Assembly: GCA_029215795.1 (NCBI GenBank)
Contig: JARDYH010000005.1
Coordinates: 163,829,814-163,893,813 of the forward strand
Length of the DNA: 64,000 bases
Direction of reading: 5' to 3'
DNA from: Anniella stebbinsi
Taxonomy: Eukaryota > Chordata > Lepidosauria > Squamata > Anniellidae
Shown: in pieces, positions 21,986-32,724 of the stretch
How positions within the stretch are numbered: position 1 is the first letter of the stretch
Layout: the number at the start of each line of letters is the position of its first letter
Made by a program: the position numbers and the translations under genes
The notes under the pieces: generated by a model
Told to the model about the DNA's origin: nothing
What the model saw: only the letters and a program-made list of their open reading frames with translations
Databases searched by the model: none

Positions 21986-22186
21986 AAAAGTTCCAAAAGT
22001 AACAATACAGTGGGTTTGACAGATGACAGAGGGGGGAGAAGGCGGAGGAGGGGGTTGCTATTTGCTGTAGCAAAACAGGATTAAAAAATTGCAGAAAATA
22101 TTTTTCAACTTTCCTGCAAAGTTCCATTTCTCTGGGCTTTCACACACCTGGGCTCTACCCTGTTTTGTCCTTCAAGAGTTGACAAC

Positions 22187-22362
22187 ATAGAAATATAGGA
22201 AGCTGCCTTATACAGTCAACCCCTTGGTTCAACTACCCAGTATTACTGACACTGACTGGCAGCAGCTCTCCAGTGTTTCAGGTAGAACCCGGGAATCGAA
22301 CCTGGGACCGTCTGCATGCAAAGCATGTGCTCTACCACTGAGCCATGGCCCTTCCCCTAAAG
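22187..22362 (-). mobile_element. tRNA-Ala-derived SINE, reverse orientation
   Basis: The reverse complement reads ggctcagtggtagagcacat, tttgcatgcaga and ggttcgattcccgggt, i.e. A box, UGC anticodon arm and intact B box. The SINE tail ends ggcagcttcctatatttcta. Present in copy B at 63,705-63,880. The tRNA part is well kept but the 3' pairing is not that of a tRNA gene. Confidence 0.75.
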
Positions 22363-22727
22363 TCTGTGATATTTCAGGATTTGGAATAATGCAGATCTGG
22401 CAATCCTAGATACCAAGGTGCCAGACCTCAAGAAATTAATATATCAAAGAATACTATGGATTTGCAACAGGGGTGGGTAATTTGTGAATACAGGATATCT
22501 GTACGTATGCCCACCCCCCACGTTTCCCCCTCTCTGCCTGGTGAGATCTAGGGATATCTGGGGTGGATAGCATGGAAGTAAAAGCCTCTCCAATACCCCA
22601 GCAATTGCCACCAAGGCCAGATCTACACCAAGCAGGATACAACACTTTGAAAGCAATTTGAAAGCTGTATATGGAATGTGTCCTGGACACCAACAGTTGT
22701 CAATACCGTTATAAAGCAGTAGTGTAT
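22363..22727. other. End of alignable copy A and unique sequence
   Basis: The first 120 bases match the last bases of the window. Beyond about 22,480 there is nothing in copy B to compare. No feature seen. Confidence 0.5.
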
Positions 22728-22927
22728 ACGGTGACCATATGAAAAGGAGGTCAGGGCTCCTGTATCTTTAACAGTTGTATAGAAAAGGAAATTTCAGCAG
22801 GTATCATTTGTATGCAAGAAATTCCCTCTTCATCATAACAGTTAAAGCTGCAGGAACCTTGCCCTTTTTTGTATCTGGTCACTCTATAAAAGAGGACAGG
22901 GCTCCTGCAGCTTTAACTGTCGTGGCT
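22728..22927. mobile_element. Partial TAGGGTGACCA-family MITE
   Basis: Starts ggtgaccatatgaaaagg, has the tcagggctcctgtatcttta arm, a centre, and an inverted arm cut short around cagctttaactgtcgtgg. Diverged subfamily of the element at 26,027-26,346. Confidence 0.6.
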
Positions 22928-22981
22928 GTGACCCCAAGGCCTAACCCTAGTTGGATCACTGGGTGGTGGTGGTGGTGGTAT

Positions 22982-23448
22982 TGTTGCGTAAATCGCTCTT
23001 AGAGTTCTTTTCTGGAGGTGTTTCAATTTTCAGCCAGAGAAGCGAAGCAGAGTCAAAGTGGAGATACAAAAAGTTTTATTTTTTCTCATGAGATGGTTCA
23101 AACCCCGGACTCATGTCCCAAGCAAGGTTTGACCAAGTTTTTGAAGAATGCAAACCAGTTATATTACAATCAGAGCATAGTATTTTCTGGCTGAACGCCC
23201 AGAACCGTTATCTCAGTGCTATTTTGAAGTAGCCCTGCTTTTACAAGGTCTTCTTGCCTGAGCTTCAAAGAAAAGATTAGACTATTTAGTCTATCACAAC
23301 AAATCCCATCAAATACCCTTTGTTCCATGTTTCTTTTAACAAAGCAAAAGCTGGCTGGCATTAGAGCATTCGCTGAGTGCGAAACAATGAACTAAATATA
23401 GGCAAAAACAAAATGGGGTGGCTCTGGTTCTTACTATATTTGCTAACA
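22982..23448 (-). mobile_element. 3' LTR of minus-strand gammaretrovirus-like ERV
   Basis: Read on the minus strand it begins TGTTAGC at 23,448, immediately after a polypurine tract (aagggggggaggggaa). It ends GCAACA at 22,982, 467 bp in total. An AATAAA signal lies at 23,074-23,079. It follows the env remnant in the expected order. Confidence 0.75.
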
Positions 23449-23855
23449 ATTCCCCTCCCCCCTTAAGGAATTGAAAGACTTTATATCCTGTTATTCTCAA
23501 TCTCTATTCTGAAAACATTGCAAACACAACAGTTCATCAGGGGGATCATACACATCAAAATATTCTCTTTCTTCTCAGTCCACATCTGAATTATCACGTC
23601 CTTCTTGTCTTCCCACAAAATAGTAGTGATACCAAGGCAAACAGGACACTGGGTGCATTGATAATCTTAGGAGTACCCAAGGGGTAGTTCCCCTAATTTC
23701 AGTAAGAACGTTCTCTGGGTCATACTGTAGAATGGTTATAGCTATCTCTTCGTGACCCTGATCGCATTCAATCCATTGAATTGACTGGAGTATGGGTTCC
23801 TGATTTACATGGTTTTGTAGTTTTATCTAATTCAGAGCCATTCCTGAAAGACATA

Positions 23856-23861
<6 letters not shown>

Positions 23862-23904
<43 letters not shown>
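23862..23904. repeat. (CA)n(TA)n microsatellite
   Basis: About 15 CA units followed by six TA units, lying just 3' of the env stop. Confidence 0.9.
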
Positions 23905-23916
23905 CGATAGACATAT

Positions 23917-25364
23917 CTAATTTTCTACTTCTACTTCTTCATACTCGCCTTCTTCTTGCATAGCTAGCAGTGCATATTGAGCATACATTTCACGCTCTAC
24001 GATAGAACTTACTACTCGTTTTACTAACGCCATAAAGCAAGGAATACAGCAAGGCAAAATGCAGATGAAAATCATAACTAATAAAATACTAAGAATACCA
24101 TTTTAAGCTATCCAAAATTAGGGAGCCAAGATGTGAGCCAATCCAAACTCCATCCATTCTATTTTTGGACTGGCACATGGGCTACTACTTTTATGTTTCT
24201 AGCCAGCCCTTTTATAATTTCTCTATTGTCATCTATTTTGGAGCAACAATCCAAAAAATTCAGAGCAACACAGAGGGCACCTTGTGCTGCCAGTACATAA
24301 TCTAATCCCAATTTCAATTGCAAAGTTGCAGATCGGAGCTGGGTAAATTGAGTGACAATTAGGTCCAGGGCATCAGCTGTGTGATTTGCCATGATTTCTA
24401 CTACTGCTTGTAAATGTATCAGCCGGTTTGTCAAATAGTGGCTGCTCCTGCCAGACACAGTTGGTTCCCAGGTAGCGGGACCCATCGACTCAACTATACG
24501 CTTAGCTGGCCATTCCTCATCATTCTATTTCTGACTCCCTCCTCCAGCTATGCCTTTTAGATCTAAAGATTTCTTTTCTCTTTTGTGGACATCAGAGGAA
24601 ATTATCCACAGTCCTGGAACCACAACACTTAACTAACAGCAACCTTTCCAATTTTGGGGGAATTGTTTATAAGCCCACTCTTCTCAGATCCACCACAAAT
24701 GATGTCTATGCCCCTTGTCTCGGGACCGGAGAAGAGCTAAGGTTACAGAGGATAGTGTAGAAGTCTCTGTTATACGGGTCCCATTTTTGAAATGAGTACA
24801 GTTTTTACCCCAATTGTGCATCCACTCTTTGCTCAAAGAGCAGCCACAATCTTTGAAAGGTACTCCACTTAATTTGCTACAATTCCAGGTTCCCTCTTTC
24901 GGGGCTGTTTGGACAGAATACCAAGTTTCATGGCACACTGACTGGCCAATGAACAAACCTGAACCATACTGTGAAATGCAGCTCTGTCCTTGCAAGGGAA
25001 TTACTCTGAGGGCTCTGCTGGAATCATAATGAGTATATTTAAAGGGCACTTTTTGGAAGCCCCAATCTGTTACAAGCCCTGTTCTATTGAGGGGAATCGA
25101 CAAAAATGGAAGACCATCTTGGTGAGACCTGGGGGTCAGTGCACAAATTACACAGGATCTATTAGTGAATACAGCTGCAGTCTGCTACACAATTTGGATC
25201 CATTGATTAGACTCAGACATATGGTTATTAAAATTAATGACCAAAAGGGGTACATCTTGGTGAGGTTTGCCAAGAAACTGTTCAGGCTTGAAACAACACA
25301 CCACTACTATTCCAGTTACAATCAGTATTATGATTAAGACTATGATCAGTGGTTCATCAAGCAT
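23917..25364 (-). pseudogene. ERV env, few disruptions
   Basis: Candidate start ATG at 25,364-25,362, followed by an uninterrupted hydrophobic segment (IIVLIIILIVTGIVVVCC), then the surface part with several N-x-S/T sites and Cys residues (24,684-25,103). The transmembrane subunit (24,159-24,485) has LGLDYVLAAQGALC and a nearby CC pair, as in gammaretrovirus-like fusion proteins. A membrane anchor (LVMIFICILPCC) and an acidic tail ending near 23,917 follow. I see an in-frame TAG near 25,190 and at least one more break around 24,500-24,680. The surface subunit is short. It is non-functional as it stands. Confidence 0.7.
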
Positions 25365-25512
25365 GTCATGTTAATTTCAATTTTAGATTGTCTAATGGGG
25401 TAGAAATCCAGTTGCTGGATTCTTCCCCAAAGGAGCCACCAGCTTCCGGAGTGGCAGGCTCCTGTGGGTTGACGCTTGCTTCTCGGTATTTCTTCGCCCT
25501 AGAAAAATGTGT

Positions 25513-26857
25513 CTATTTATCAGAGCCTTTTATTTTAAGGACTGAATGAGTCACAATTAACATTTTAAATGGCCCACTCCAGCTTTCAGTCAGGGGGTGC
25601 TTCTTCCACTTCTTTATCAACACCTGGTCACCGAGTTGGAATGAATGGACCGGCACATCAAGGGGTAGACTCTGGAACGAAGCTGCAAATCTGTGTAGAG
25701 AAGATAAAACAGACTGGAGGGCAGTTATATGTTCTTCTAACATTGCATTCCCCAATTCCCCACATAAAGTTTCCCTTTGGCCAGACGGCAAGACCCTCGG
25801 TGGAAACCCGAATAACAATTCAAATGGGGTCAATTTAATCCCTTTGCGGGGCATGCATCTGATCTGGCTCAAAACTATAGGCAATGCCTGAACCCATTTC
25901 AATTTGGTTTCAGTGCATAGCTTGGTCAACAAGGTTTTAACAGTTCGATTCATTTGCTCTACTTGTCCGGATGATTCTGGTCTTCATGGGGTGTGCACTT
26001 TCTACTGGATGCCAAGGGCTGTGCTCTAGGCTGACCAGATAAAATCCAGGTCAGGGCTCCTGTAACTTTAACAGTTGTAGAGAAAAGGGAATTTCAGCCA
26101 GTGTCGTTTGTATGGAATAAGTTCCTGGTGATATTCCCTCTTCATCACAACAGTTAAAGTTGCAGGGGCCCTGCCTTCTTTTGTATATGGTCACTCTAGT
26201 ATAGTGCCTGCACCTTTAACTGTTGTGATGAAGAGGGAATTTCATCAGGAACTAATTGCATACAAATGACACTGGCTGAAATTCCCTTTTCTCTACAACT
26301 GTTAAAGTTACATGAGCCCTGACCTGGATTTTATCTGGTCACCCTACTGTGCTCACTCCTTTCACTAGTGAGGAAGTAAAATGGCTTCCTTGATCTGATT
26401 CAATAGTCTCTGGTAGTGAAAAATGGGGCACAATTTCATTCACAAGCTTTTTCACGACTTCCCTTGCCATACATGTCCTGGTGGGAAATGCCTCCAACCA
26501 TCCTGTTAACTGGTCTATTATTAATAATAGATATCAATATCCTCCACATCAGGGCAGCTCTGCAAAGTCAATTTGAAGTTTCTGGAATGGATAGTAAGCC
26601 CAAGGTCTTCTTCCCATTGGGGCAGGAGGAGTTCTTCCTTTTGCTCCCACCTTTTGGCAAGTGGGATAGGTAGCCACAATGCGTTGCGCTTCCATGTATA
26701 ATCCAGGTGACACCATAGTCCTTATGAAGAGATTTCCCATTGCATTGGCACTCATGTGTGCCTGCTGATGAAATTCAGTCAGTAATTTGACTAGTAGAGT
26801 GCGAGGGACTATCACGTTTCCTCCAGGTATGATCCACCATCTTTTTTCATTTTTCAC
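25513..26857 (-). pseudogene. Gammaretrovirus-like integrase, split by a MITE
   Basis: The N-terminal zinc-binding part and core start lie at 26,549-26,857 (HQQAHMSANAMG, then PFQKLQIDFAELP with the first catalytic Asp). The C-terminal part is at 25,513-25,953, with MNRTVKTLLTKLC just after a PESSGQVE stretch containing the catalytic Glu, and a GPY/F-like motif WSGPFKMLIVTH. The core is interrupted by a 320-bp hAT-type MITE (26,027-26,346). Motifs match gammaretrovirus-like integrases rather than the class II pol at the window start. Confidence 0.8.
26027..26346. mobile_element. Complete TAGGGTGACCA-family hAT-type MITE with 8-bp TSD
   Basis: 320 bp, inserted in the ERV integrase. Left terminus taggctgaccagataaaatc, right terminus its inverse ending ctggtcacccta. 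The 8-bp target duplication CTGTGCTC is exact at 26,019-26,026 and 26,347-26,354. Nearly the whole element is a hairpin. The 8-bp TSD supports the hAT superfamily. Confidence 0.9.
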
Positions 26858-27179
26858 TCATTGGTTGTCCTTAGCAGTCTCTTCTTCTCTGGGGGTATAC
26901 ACAGGGTGAGCTTGGTTGAAGTTAATAGGTGCTCTAAATGGGTACTGTGTCCCGCTTCTGGCGGCTTCTTTAGAGGCTTGATCTGCTTTTTGATTTCGTC
27001 TTCGGTTCCGAAACTGCTTGGAAGCCACCTGCCACCAAGGCAAGCCGGAGGCAGTGGCACAGGAGAAGAGAGACGGCTGCTCTTGTTGCTGGTGGCTGCT
27101 GGTGCTCACCTGCTTCGCCTCCACCCCAGAAGAGAGAGAGAGAGAAACCCTGCCATCGGGCTGAACCCCGGGGGACAGA
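26858..27179 (-). pseudogene. ERV leader fused to end of RNase H
   Basis: Next to the 5' LTR the minus strand reads a leader with a CT-rich run. About 180 bp later it passes directly into RRRNQKADQASKEAA, the C-terminal end of gammaretroviral RNase H. Gag, protease and almost all of the reverse transcriptase are therefore missing. A single open frame spans the junction, but it is a by-product of the deletion. Confidence 0.65.
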
Positions 27180-27650
27180 TGTTGCATAAATTATGCTATT
27201 TCCAAGTGTCCAAAGTCCAGATATGAAACACTTGACGAAAGACTTCTTGAAGCTTTGGAAACTGATTTTATTCTGCGCAGAATAGGTGACCTCTGGACGC
27301 TAACGCTGCTTTCCAGAGTCACACCCGCCAAGGCCCAAACAAGTACTTTTATACATCAGATGTCACATGACATTAGCCCTCATCCCATTGGTTTACAGCC
27401 CCAAAAACATCATTTCCGGCTACAGCTACTCTCTAGTAGACCCGAGTAGTGGCCAGACGTGGCATTGCATTGCCATGTGCTATTTTACTTGTACCCAGAG
27501 ATGCTTTGCAACGTCCCTCCACTTCTAGCATTCCCTTATATGGTCGTTTTGTCTCTCCAGGTGTGCCAAGGTCACATCTGGATGAGTCACTCCTGGTTAC
27601 AATGGAGTCTGACCTGGAGAAGAAGGAGCATTGGCAATATTGACAAGCTC
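27180..27650 (-). mobile_element. Putative 5' LTR of the minus-strand ERV
   Basis: Ends GCAACA at 27,180 on the minus strand and carries TATAAAAG (27,346-27,353) about 75 bp before AATAAA (27,267-27,272). Its sequence is otherwise unlike the LTR at 22,982-23,448. The outer end is uncertain because TGTTAG is not visible near 27,650. Confidence 0.5.
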
Positions 27651-28720
27651 CTAGTTCTTGTGCCACCAAATCACTTGCAAGCAGTTTGACTTTTGCAGAA
27701 ATGGATACAATGGACAGGCAGTGGGGAATGGGCCTTTGGGGTGCTGTGTGTGGACGGTTTGGGTGTGCATGTCAGCGAACACATGTAGGATACGTGTAAG
27801 ATGCGTGTCCGGGGAAATGGACATGTTTTGTGGTGAAAATCATAGATTTGTTCAGATTTTTACAACACAGACAGAGACTGAGGTAGTGACACCTACCCCA
27901 CACCCCAGTTTGGCACCAAATGCGGCCGCCTCGTATTCTTCACTTCGGGGATTGGGGTTGAGCTTCATTAATGAGGGCAACTGTTGGGGAAAGCGTGAGG
28001 GGGGGAAGAGGAGGAATTGCCCCGCGCAAATGCCTCCATCTTTTTCTGAAGCGGGGGGGATGGGGGTGTTCAGTACACGTGGCTCCGTGGGCTGCCAGTC
28101 TGCCTCAGCTTGTGCTGGGCCGGTGGCAGCTATTCCCGCCTGCACAGTGCACACGACGCTTGATTTGGGGCTTCTCCCATGGAGGAGGCAGCCCCAGGAG
28201 CCTCAACCCTCCAACCGGCTCGGTAGCTGGTAGCCGCCCTCAGCCATGGGCTGAGGGCGGCGATAGCTATCAACGCCCACACAGCAGGCAGACCGGGCAG
28301 ACCGCTTGATTTGGGGTTGCCTGGCCCTGCTCAGGACTTCTCCAGCTGTTGCTGGTCAAGCTGCGTGGCAAGCACACGGCTTGATTGGGGCTGCTTGGGT
28401 GTGAGAAATTGTTGTTGTCCAGCAGCAAGGATGACTCCAAACGCAGCACACACGCGGCTGCCTTCTCAGGTCTCTGAGGACTCCTCTTCAGGTAGGGTGG
28501 GTTTCTTTTTTAAAAACATGCTGAACTACATTTTTAAAGCTTTTTATAGATGTGTGTGTGTTTTGAATTTGAACATAGATAAAAAGAACTAGGTCTCTTA
28601 AAAAAACATTTCTGAGTAAAGGAAGCTGAATGTTTAGTGAACTTTTCTTTAATATTTTCCATTTATTTTGATGAATTAATTGGGATGGTGTATGTGGATG
28701 TGTTTTAAAACTTTTATTAG
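27651..28720. other. GC-rich then T-rich unassigned sequence
   Basis: Between 27,900 and 28,480 the DNA is GC-rich with three degenerate copies of cttgatttgggg-type phrases (28,158, 28,303, 28,380). A 191-codon plus-strand ORF (27,658-28,233) is low-complexity and lacks recognised motifs, so I do not call it a gene. Confidence 0.45.
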
Positions 28721-28724
28721 GTTT

Positions 28725-29690
28725 GCCATGGGTGAGTGTGCTAGTACGTGTAGATATTTATTTTATTTTCAGTCTTGGTTGAGTGTGTGTGGTTGTTCAG
28801 TTGGTTGGTTTTTGCCTTGGTGTGTGTCTGGATTTTTATTATTTTTCCTTGGGTGAGTATGTGGGTGAGTGTTGTATTTTTAATATTATTTTATTGCAAT
28901 GGGTGTCTGCATGTTTTTGTGTTATTTTGCATTGTGTGGGTGGATTATTACTATTATTGTCATTATTATTTTGCCTTTGGCGAGTGTGGGGATGGATTTT
29001 TATCCCCCCCTCCAGTTAAGTGGGTGTGGGGAGGTTATTGTTTTAATTGCCTTCGGGAGGGTTGTTAGGGAAAATATAAGTCTAAGTTGATTGGACAAAC
29101 GTTTGAGTGTCCAGAAGGACTGAACAAGCCAGCTGAATACAATTAGCAGAGAGAGAAAGTTTTTTCTAGGCTGAAAAGGAAAGGTCAATCTGATAGTGGA
29201 AATGTTTCTTCTAGGATAAGGTAATTGATCTGTGCTGAGCTAGGGTCCAGAAATGTATAAAAGACAGCTTTAATATTAATGGCTGTGGTGGGTCAGGCTG
29301 GAGTTATTTGGAACGGAGACTGGTGGATGAGAGGTTTGATAAAGGACTAGGCTACGCCATAGCCATATGGAAAAACCTGTATATATCTGGAGAAACCAGT
29401 TGTGCCTTGTATATATTTTATATTGGAACATAAGTAAAGGACTTGTATTATACACAACTTACTGAGTGTGAGTATTTCTTCTGCTGCTGGGATTTTACTG
29501 AACTTTATTGCTTACTCAAGCGCAGGCAGCGCTTGTTTCTTCCCTAACAAGGGTGTGGAGTTTTCCCCCACTTTGGGTGAGTGTGCAGGGGTATGTAGAT
29601 TTTAATTTTTATTGCCTTTGGTGAGTATGAGGTGTGTGTGGCGGCTGCTGCTGCTGCTTTTACCTGTGGTGTGTATGTCTGCCCGCTTTT
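28725..29690. repeat. Degenerate GT-rich minisatellite, interrupted by an LTR
   Basis: Loose repeats of a unit like tttattgcctttggtgagtgtg recur at about 28,725-29,060 and resume at 29,565-29,680 after a solo LTR. Hydrophobic ORFs over it are artefacts of the T/G bias. Confidence 0.6.
29063..29549 (+). mobile_element. Solo LTR, 487 bp, 5-bp TSD AGGGT
   Basis: Begins TGTTAGGGAA and ends TTCCCTAACA, a perfect 10-bp inverted terminal repeat, flanked by AGGGT at 29,058-29,062 and 29,550-29,554. TATAAAAG at 29,256-29,263 sets the orientation. No internal retroviral sequence flanks it. The family could be ERV or Gypsy-type; a 5-bp TSD fits either. Confidence 0.9.
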
Positions 29691-30093
29691 GTATCTGATC
29701 ATGCTAGGCAAGGCTCCTGCAGCTTTAACTGTAGTAATGAAGAGGGAATATCAGCAGGTGCTGCATGCATACAAGTAACACCTGAGAAAATTCTAGACAT
29801 GTTGCCTGAAAGCAAATTCACGTATATATCACAATGTATATAATGTTGATGCCTAATATCTGCCCCGTGTCTTTACAGCTACTCACTATTTCTACACAGC
29901 TTTTCAGACAAGGAAATACATGTTTGTCTTAATTGTGAGCTGTGAAATCAGACATGTGATCAAGGCTATGTTCAGGTAGGCACGCCCCTTGGGTTGGACC
30001 CGCCCCCTGGGGGCCGGACATGTTGGTGGGCACGCCCCCTTCGGGTGGCCATTTTGGACCTGGATTTTGGTTTCTAAAATCTGGTCACCCTAT
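29690..30093. mobile_element. Fragments of TAGGGTGACCA-family MITEs
   Basis: 29,690-29,780 has caaggctcctgcagctttaa and gatgaagagggaat-like arm sequence. 29,960-30,093 is a GC-rich relative with ggccattttggacctgg and the family end atctggtcaccctat. Confidence 0.55.
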
Positions 30094-30439
30094 TTATTAG
30101 GCCACCTCAAAATACCCCCCCCCCTCCAAATTTCAAGACCTAACACATTTTGGGATGGGGAATTTTTGATTTGGCCTCATAAAAGTACGTCACTATATGG
30201 ATCTTAGAATAATTTTGGAGGCTTCTTCCTTCTGATCACTTTTGGAAACAGGAAGGTCCTTCGGCCTGAACCAGCAAAACAATTCTTATGGTTCTGTAAG
30301 GGTGCAATCCTATATGTGTTTAGACAGAGAAAAGTCCTACAACATGCTGGCTGGGGAATGCTGGGATTTGTAGGACCTGCACCCTAAGAGAGTTGTTTGC
30401 CACAACACACATCTCATCCCCCCTCCCTCTATTATTACT

Positions 30440-31132
30440 AATATTATTATAAGTTATTCAGCTGATACGCCAGCTGCGCCCCTTCCTAGAGTTGGAAGAC
30501 CTAAAGATGGTAGTGCACGCGCTGGTAACTTCGAGGCTCGACTTCTGCAATGCGCTGTACATAGGGCTACCTTTGTGCCTAGTCCGGAAACTTCAACTAG
30601 TTCAAAATATGGCAGCCAGGTTGGTCACCGGTACATCTAGGAGTGACCATATTACGCCAGCTTTAAAATCGCTCCACTGGCTGCCAATTCGTTTCCGGGC
30701 GAAGTATAAAGTGTTGGTCATTACCTTTAAAGCCCTACATGGTTTGGGTCCAGGTTACCTGCGGGATCGCCTTCTCCCGTACAATCTGCCCCGCACGCTC
30801 AGGTCCTCTGGGAAGAACTTATTGCGGTCGGCCAAGACTAGGCTGACAACTGTTACCCAGAGGACCTTCTCTTCTGCCGCTCCCAGACTGTGGAATGACC
30901 TGCCGGAGGAGACTCGTCAACTTAACAGTCTTTTAGAATTTAAGAAAGCTATAAAGACTGTTCTCTTCCGGCAGGCATATCCAGTGTAATTTTTAGAATG
31001 TTTTTAGGATGTTTTCGGATGTTTTAATGCAGTTTTAATAATATTTGTCATGTTTTTAATTAGTTTTATGTATTTTATCATGTTGTTGTTCCCCGCCTCG
31101 ATCCAGATGGAGAGGCGGGTAAGAAATAAATC

Positions 31133-31165
<33 letters not shown>
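30440..31165 (+). mobile_element. L2-like LINE, 5'-truncated 3' end
   Basis: An open frame (30,492-30,989, 165 codons) covers the C-terminal part of the polyprotein: SRLDFCNALYIGLP, KLQLVQNMAARLVTG, LKSLHWLPIRFRAKY, SSAAPRLWNDLPEETRQ, ending LFRQAYPV. The 3' UTR ends gaggcgggtaagaaataaat plus (TTA)n to 31,163. The intact end and ORF indicate a fairly young insertion. A second copy on the opposite strand is at 36,190-38,815. Confidence 0.85.
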
Positions 31166-31167
<2 letters not shown>

Positions 31168-32724
31168 AGGCCCCCTATAGAGTTGTTTCTAATTCCTTGC
31201 TCTGCTGATGGATCCAGGAGGAAAGCTACCCAGATTAATTCCAAATTATATTTCTAGAGTTGGGATTTGGGGCTGTTTGTTGCCAATTGCTCTTTACTGG
31301 AAGTTAGCTGCCACTGAAAACCGCTGCTCACCCTTCAGAAAAGTCCCGGATTCTCATAAACTGCGGGGAAACGAAATCGAAAGGGGCCATGCCTGCCCCT
31401 CCTCCCCCACTGCTTGCAAGCTGCACTTGCAGACCTCTCCGTACTCAGCAGAGCAATTTTTGTTCGGTCATCTCAGGGTCCCTCTATATGACGTCGCTCT
31501 GCGCCTGTTTCTCCGAATATGCGCTTTTCCCTATATTCGAATTTACGTCTAATAATGAGAGATGAGAGACGTGAAGGTGCATTACAGGCTCCATATACTG
31601 CGCCTTACACTTGTTTATATGCGTAGATTTGCATCATAGGTGGAGCATAGATTGAGCCTTGAAAGAGGAAAAGTTGAGGAAAGTTCTGCCCTAGTGGCTT
31701 TTGGTACCGCCCACCTGCATTTCTTGCCGTTCATTACCCGTCCATCTGGTAAAACCGGTAAAGCAAGTTACATTGCAGTCTCTTCCTGTCAGATAGAAAG
31801 ATTGCTTGTCTTTCAGATGTTAATCTGTTGCAAATTGGGTCTCCTTGGAAACATCCTGTGGGCTTGATTTTGTATTAAACTGCTTCCCCAAGAAGATTTC
31901 AGGCAGTAAAAGGAACTAAAACCCAAAATTCACTAGCACCAGGGAATGTGAATCACAGAGTTCAATGAGGCTTGAATTAGCGACAAAATGAGAGCATGTC
32001 CTGTGCCTTGCTTCCCGGGGAACAAGTCCCCCCACCTGCTCAATGCGCCTTACTCCCGAGTAACAGCACACAAGATGGACGCTCAATGCCAGGAACTCTC
32101 TCTCACGGAGAGAAGTTTCCTTGCCTTTTTCCAGCCAGGATCCCAGCAAGAGAGAAGGGAGATGGGGGGAGGGAACTGGGGTATATACGAAGCCTTACTC
32201 AGCCTGAAATACTCAAAATGAACAGCGCACATCCTTTTTCCGACCCCCTTTCTCTAGCAACAAAGGGGCAGTCATTCACTCATGACATCACCAGCCCTGC
32301 CCACCAAACTACGCCCATGATTAGCATTAATCCAAGTGGTCAGTAGGGTTACATGACAATAATGTGGTCGAACTTCAGAGAAAAATTTAAAGTCGCCGTA
32401 AATCAACACCTTGGAAATGTGCATTAATAGAGGCTATAAATCGCATTGACGTCTGATTTGGGCCCTGCTTGTCTGTCCTAAATGCCGTCAGAGGGAAGTC
32501 AAGGAGGCACAAATAAGCCGTCTAGAGGTACCTTCAATCTAGGGTGACGGTTAAGCAGACTCCGGGTTGAATTTCAGCAGACACAATAGCAACAAATAAA
32601 CAGAGAAGCCCACTTCAACTGCTCAGGCTGGTTTACCCGTTGCATCTCTTCATGTTTACACAGAGATAATAGGCCCTGATTTCTGTGGAGCTTCCTCTCA
32701 GATAAGTACATAATGGATGATCAC
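31166..32724. other. Unassigned region, possible DNA-transposon ends
   Basis: Ends at 31,478 (cagggtccctctatatgacgtc) and, inverted, about 32,467 (cagggcccaaatcagacgtc) resemble each other, suggesting a roughly 1-kb non-autonomous element. No target duplication was found. ORFs inside have no recognised motifs. Confidence 0.35.

Larger units (their letters stand above)
3160..22480. repeat. Segmental duplication, copy A
   Basis: Homologous and collinear with 48,556-64,000, in direct orientation about 45 kb downstream. Shared landmarks in order are the (GA)n tract, the zinc-finger exon, a MITE, the acidic linker exon, an L1 3' fragment, a CR1 element split by a MITE, the 258-bp exon-like ORF, an L2-like LINE, the KRAB-like exon, exon 2, two tRNA-derived SINEs, exon 1 and the promoter. 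Copy-specific events include the L1 at 6953-12565 (A only), a CR1-containing block at about 54,620-56,175 (B only), and a roughly 0.8-kb deletion near 16,455 in A. The right limit is unknown because copy B is still homologous where the window stops. Confidence 0.9.

Noticed and set aside
22290..22355. Candidate tRNA-Ala gene on the minus strand
   Set aside because: A and B boxes and anticodon arm are good, but the acceptor stem does not pair and the sequence continues into a SINE tail. The copy B orthologue behaves the same.
27658..28233. 191-codon plus-strand ORF as a gene
   Set aside because: No recognised domain, overlaps other open frames in a GC-rich stretch, no splice or promoter support.
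28775..29068. Hydrophobic ORF resembling a membrane protein
   Set aside because: Composition comes from GT-rich minisatellite DNA (Val, Phe, Trp, Cys runs); adjoining frames are equally open.
31478..32467. A definite 1-kb hAT transposon
   Set aside because: The ends resemble each other (cagggtcc.../cagggccc...) but no 8-bp target duplication is visible, so I left it as a possibility only.
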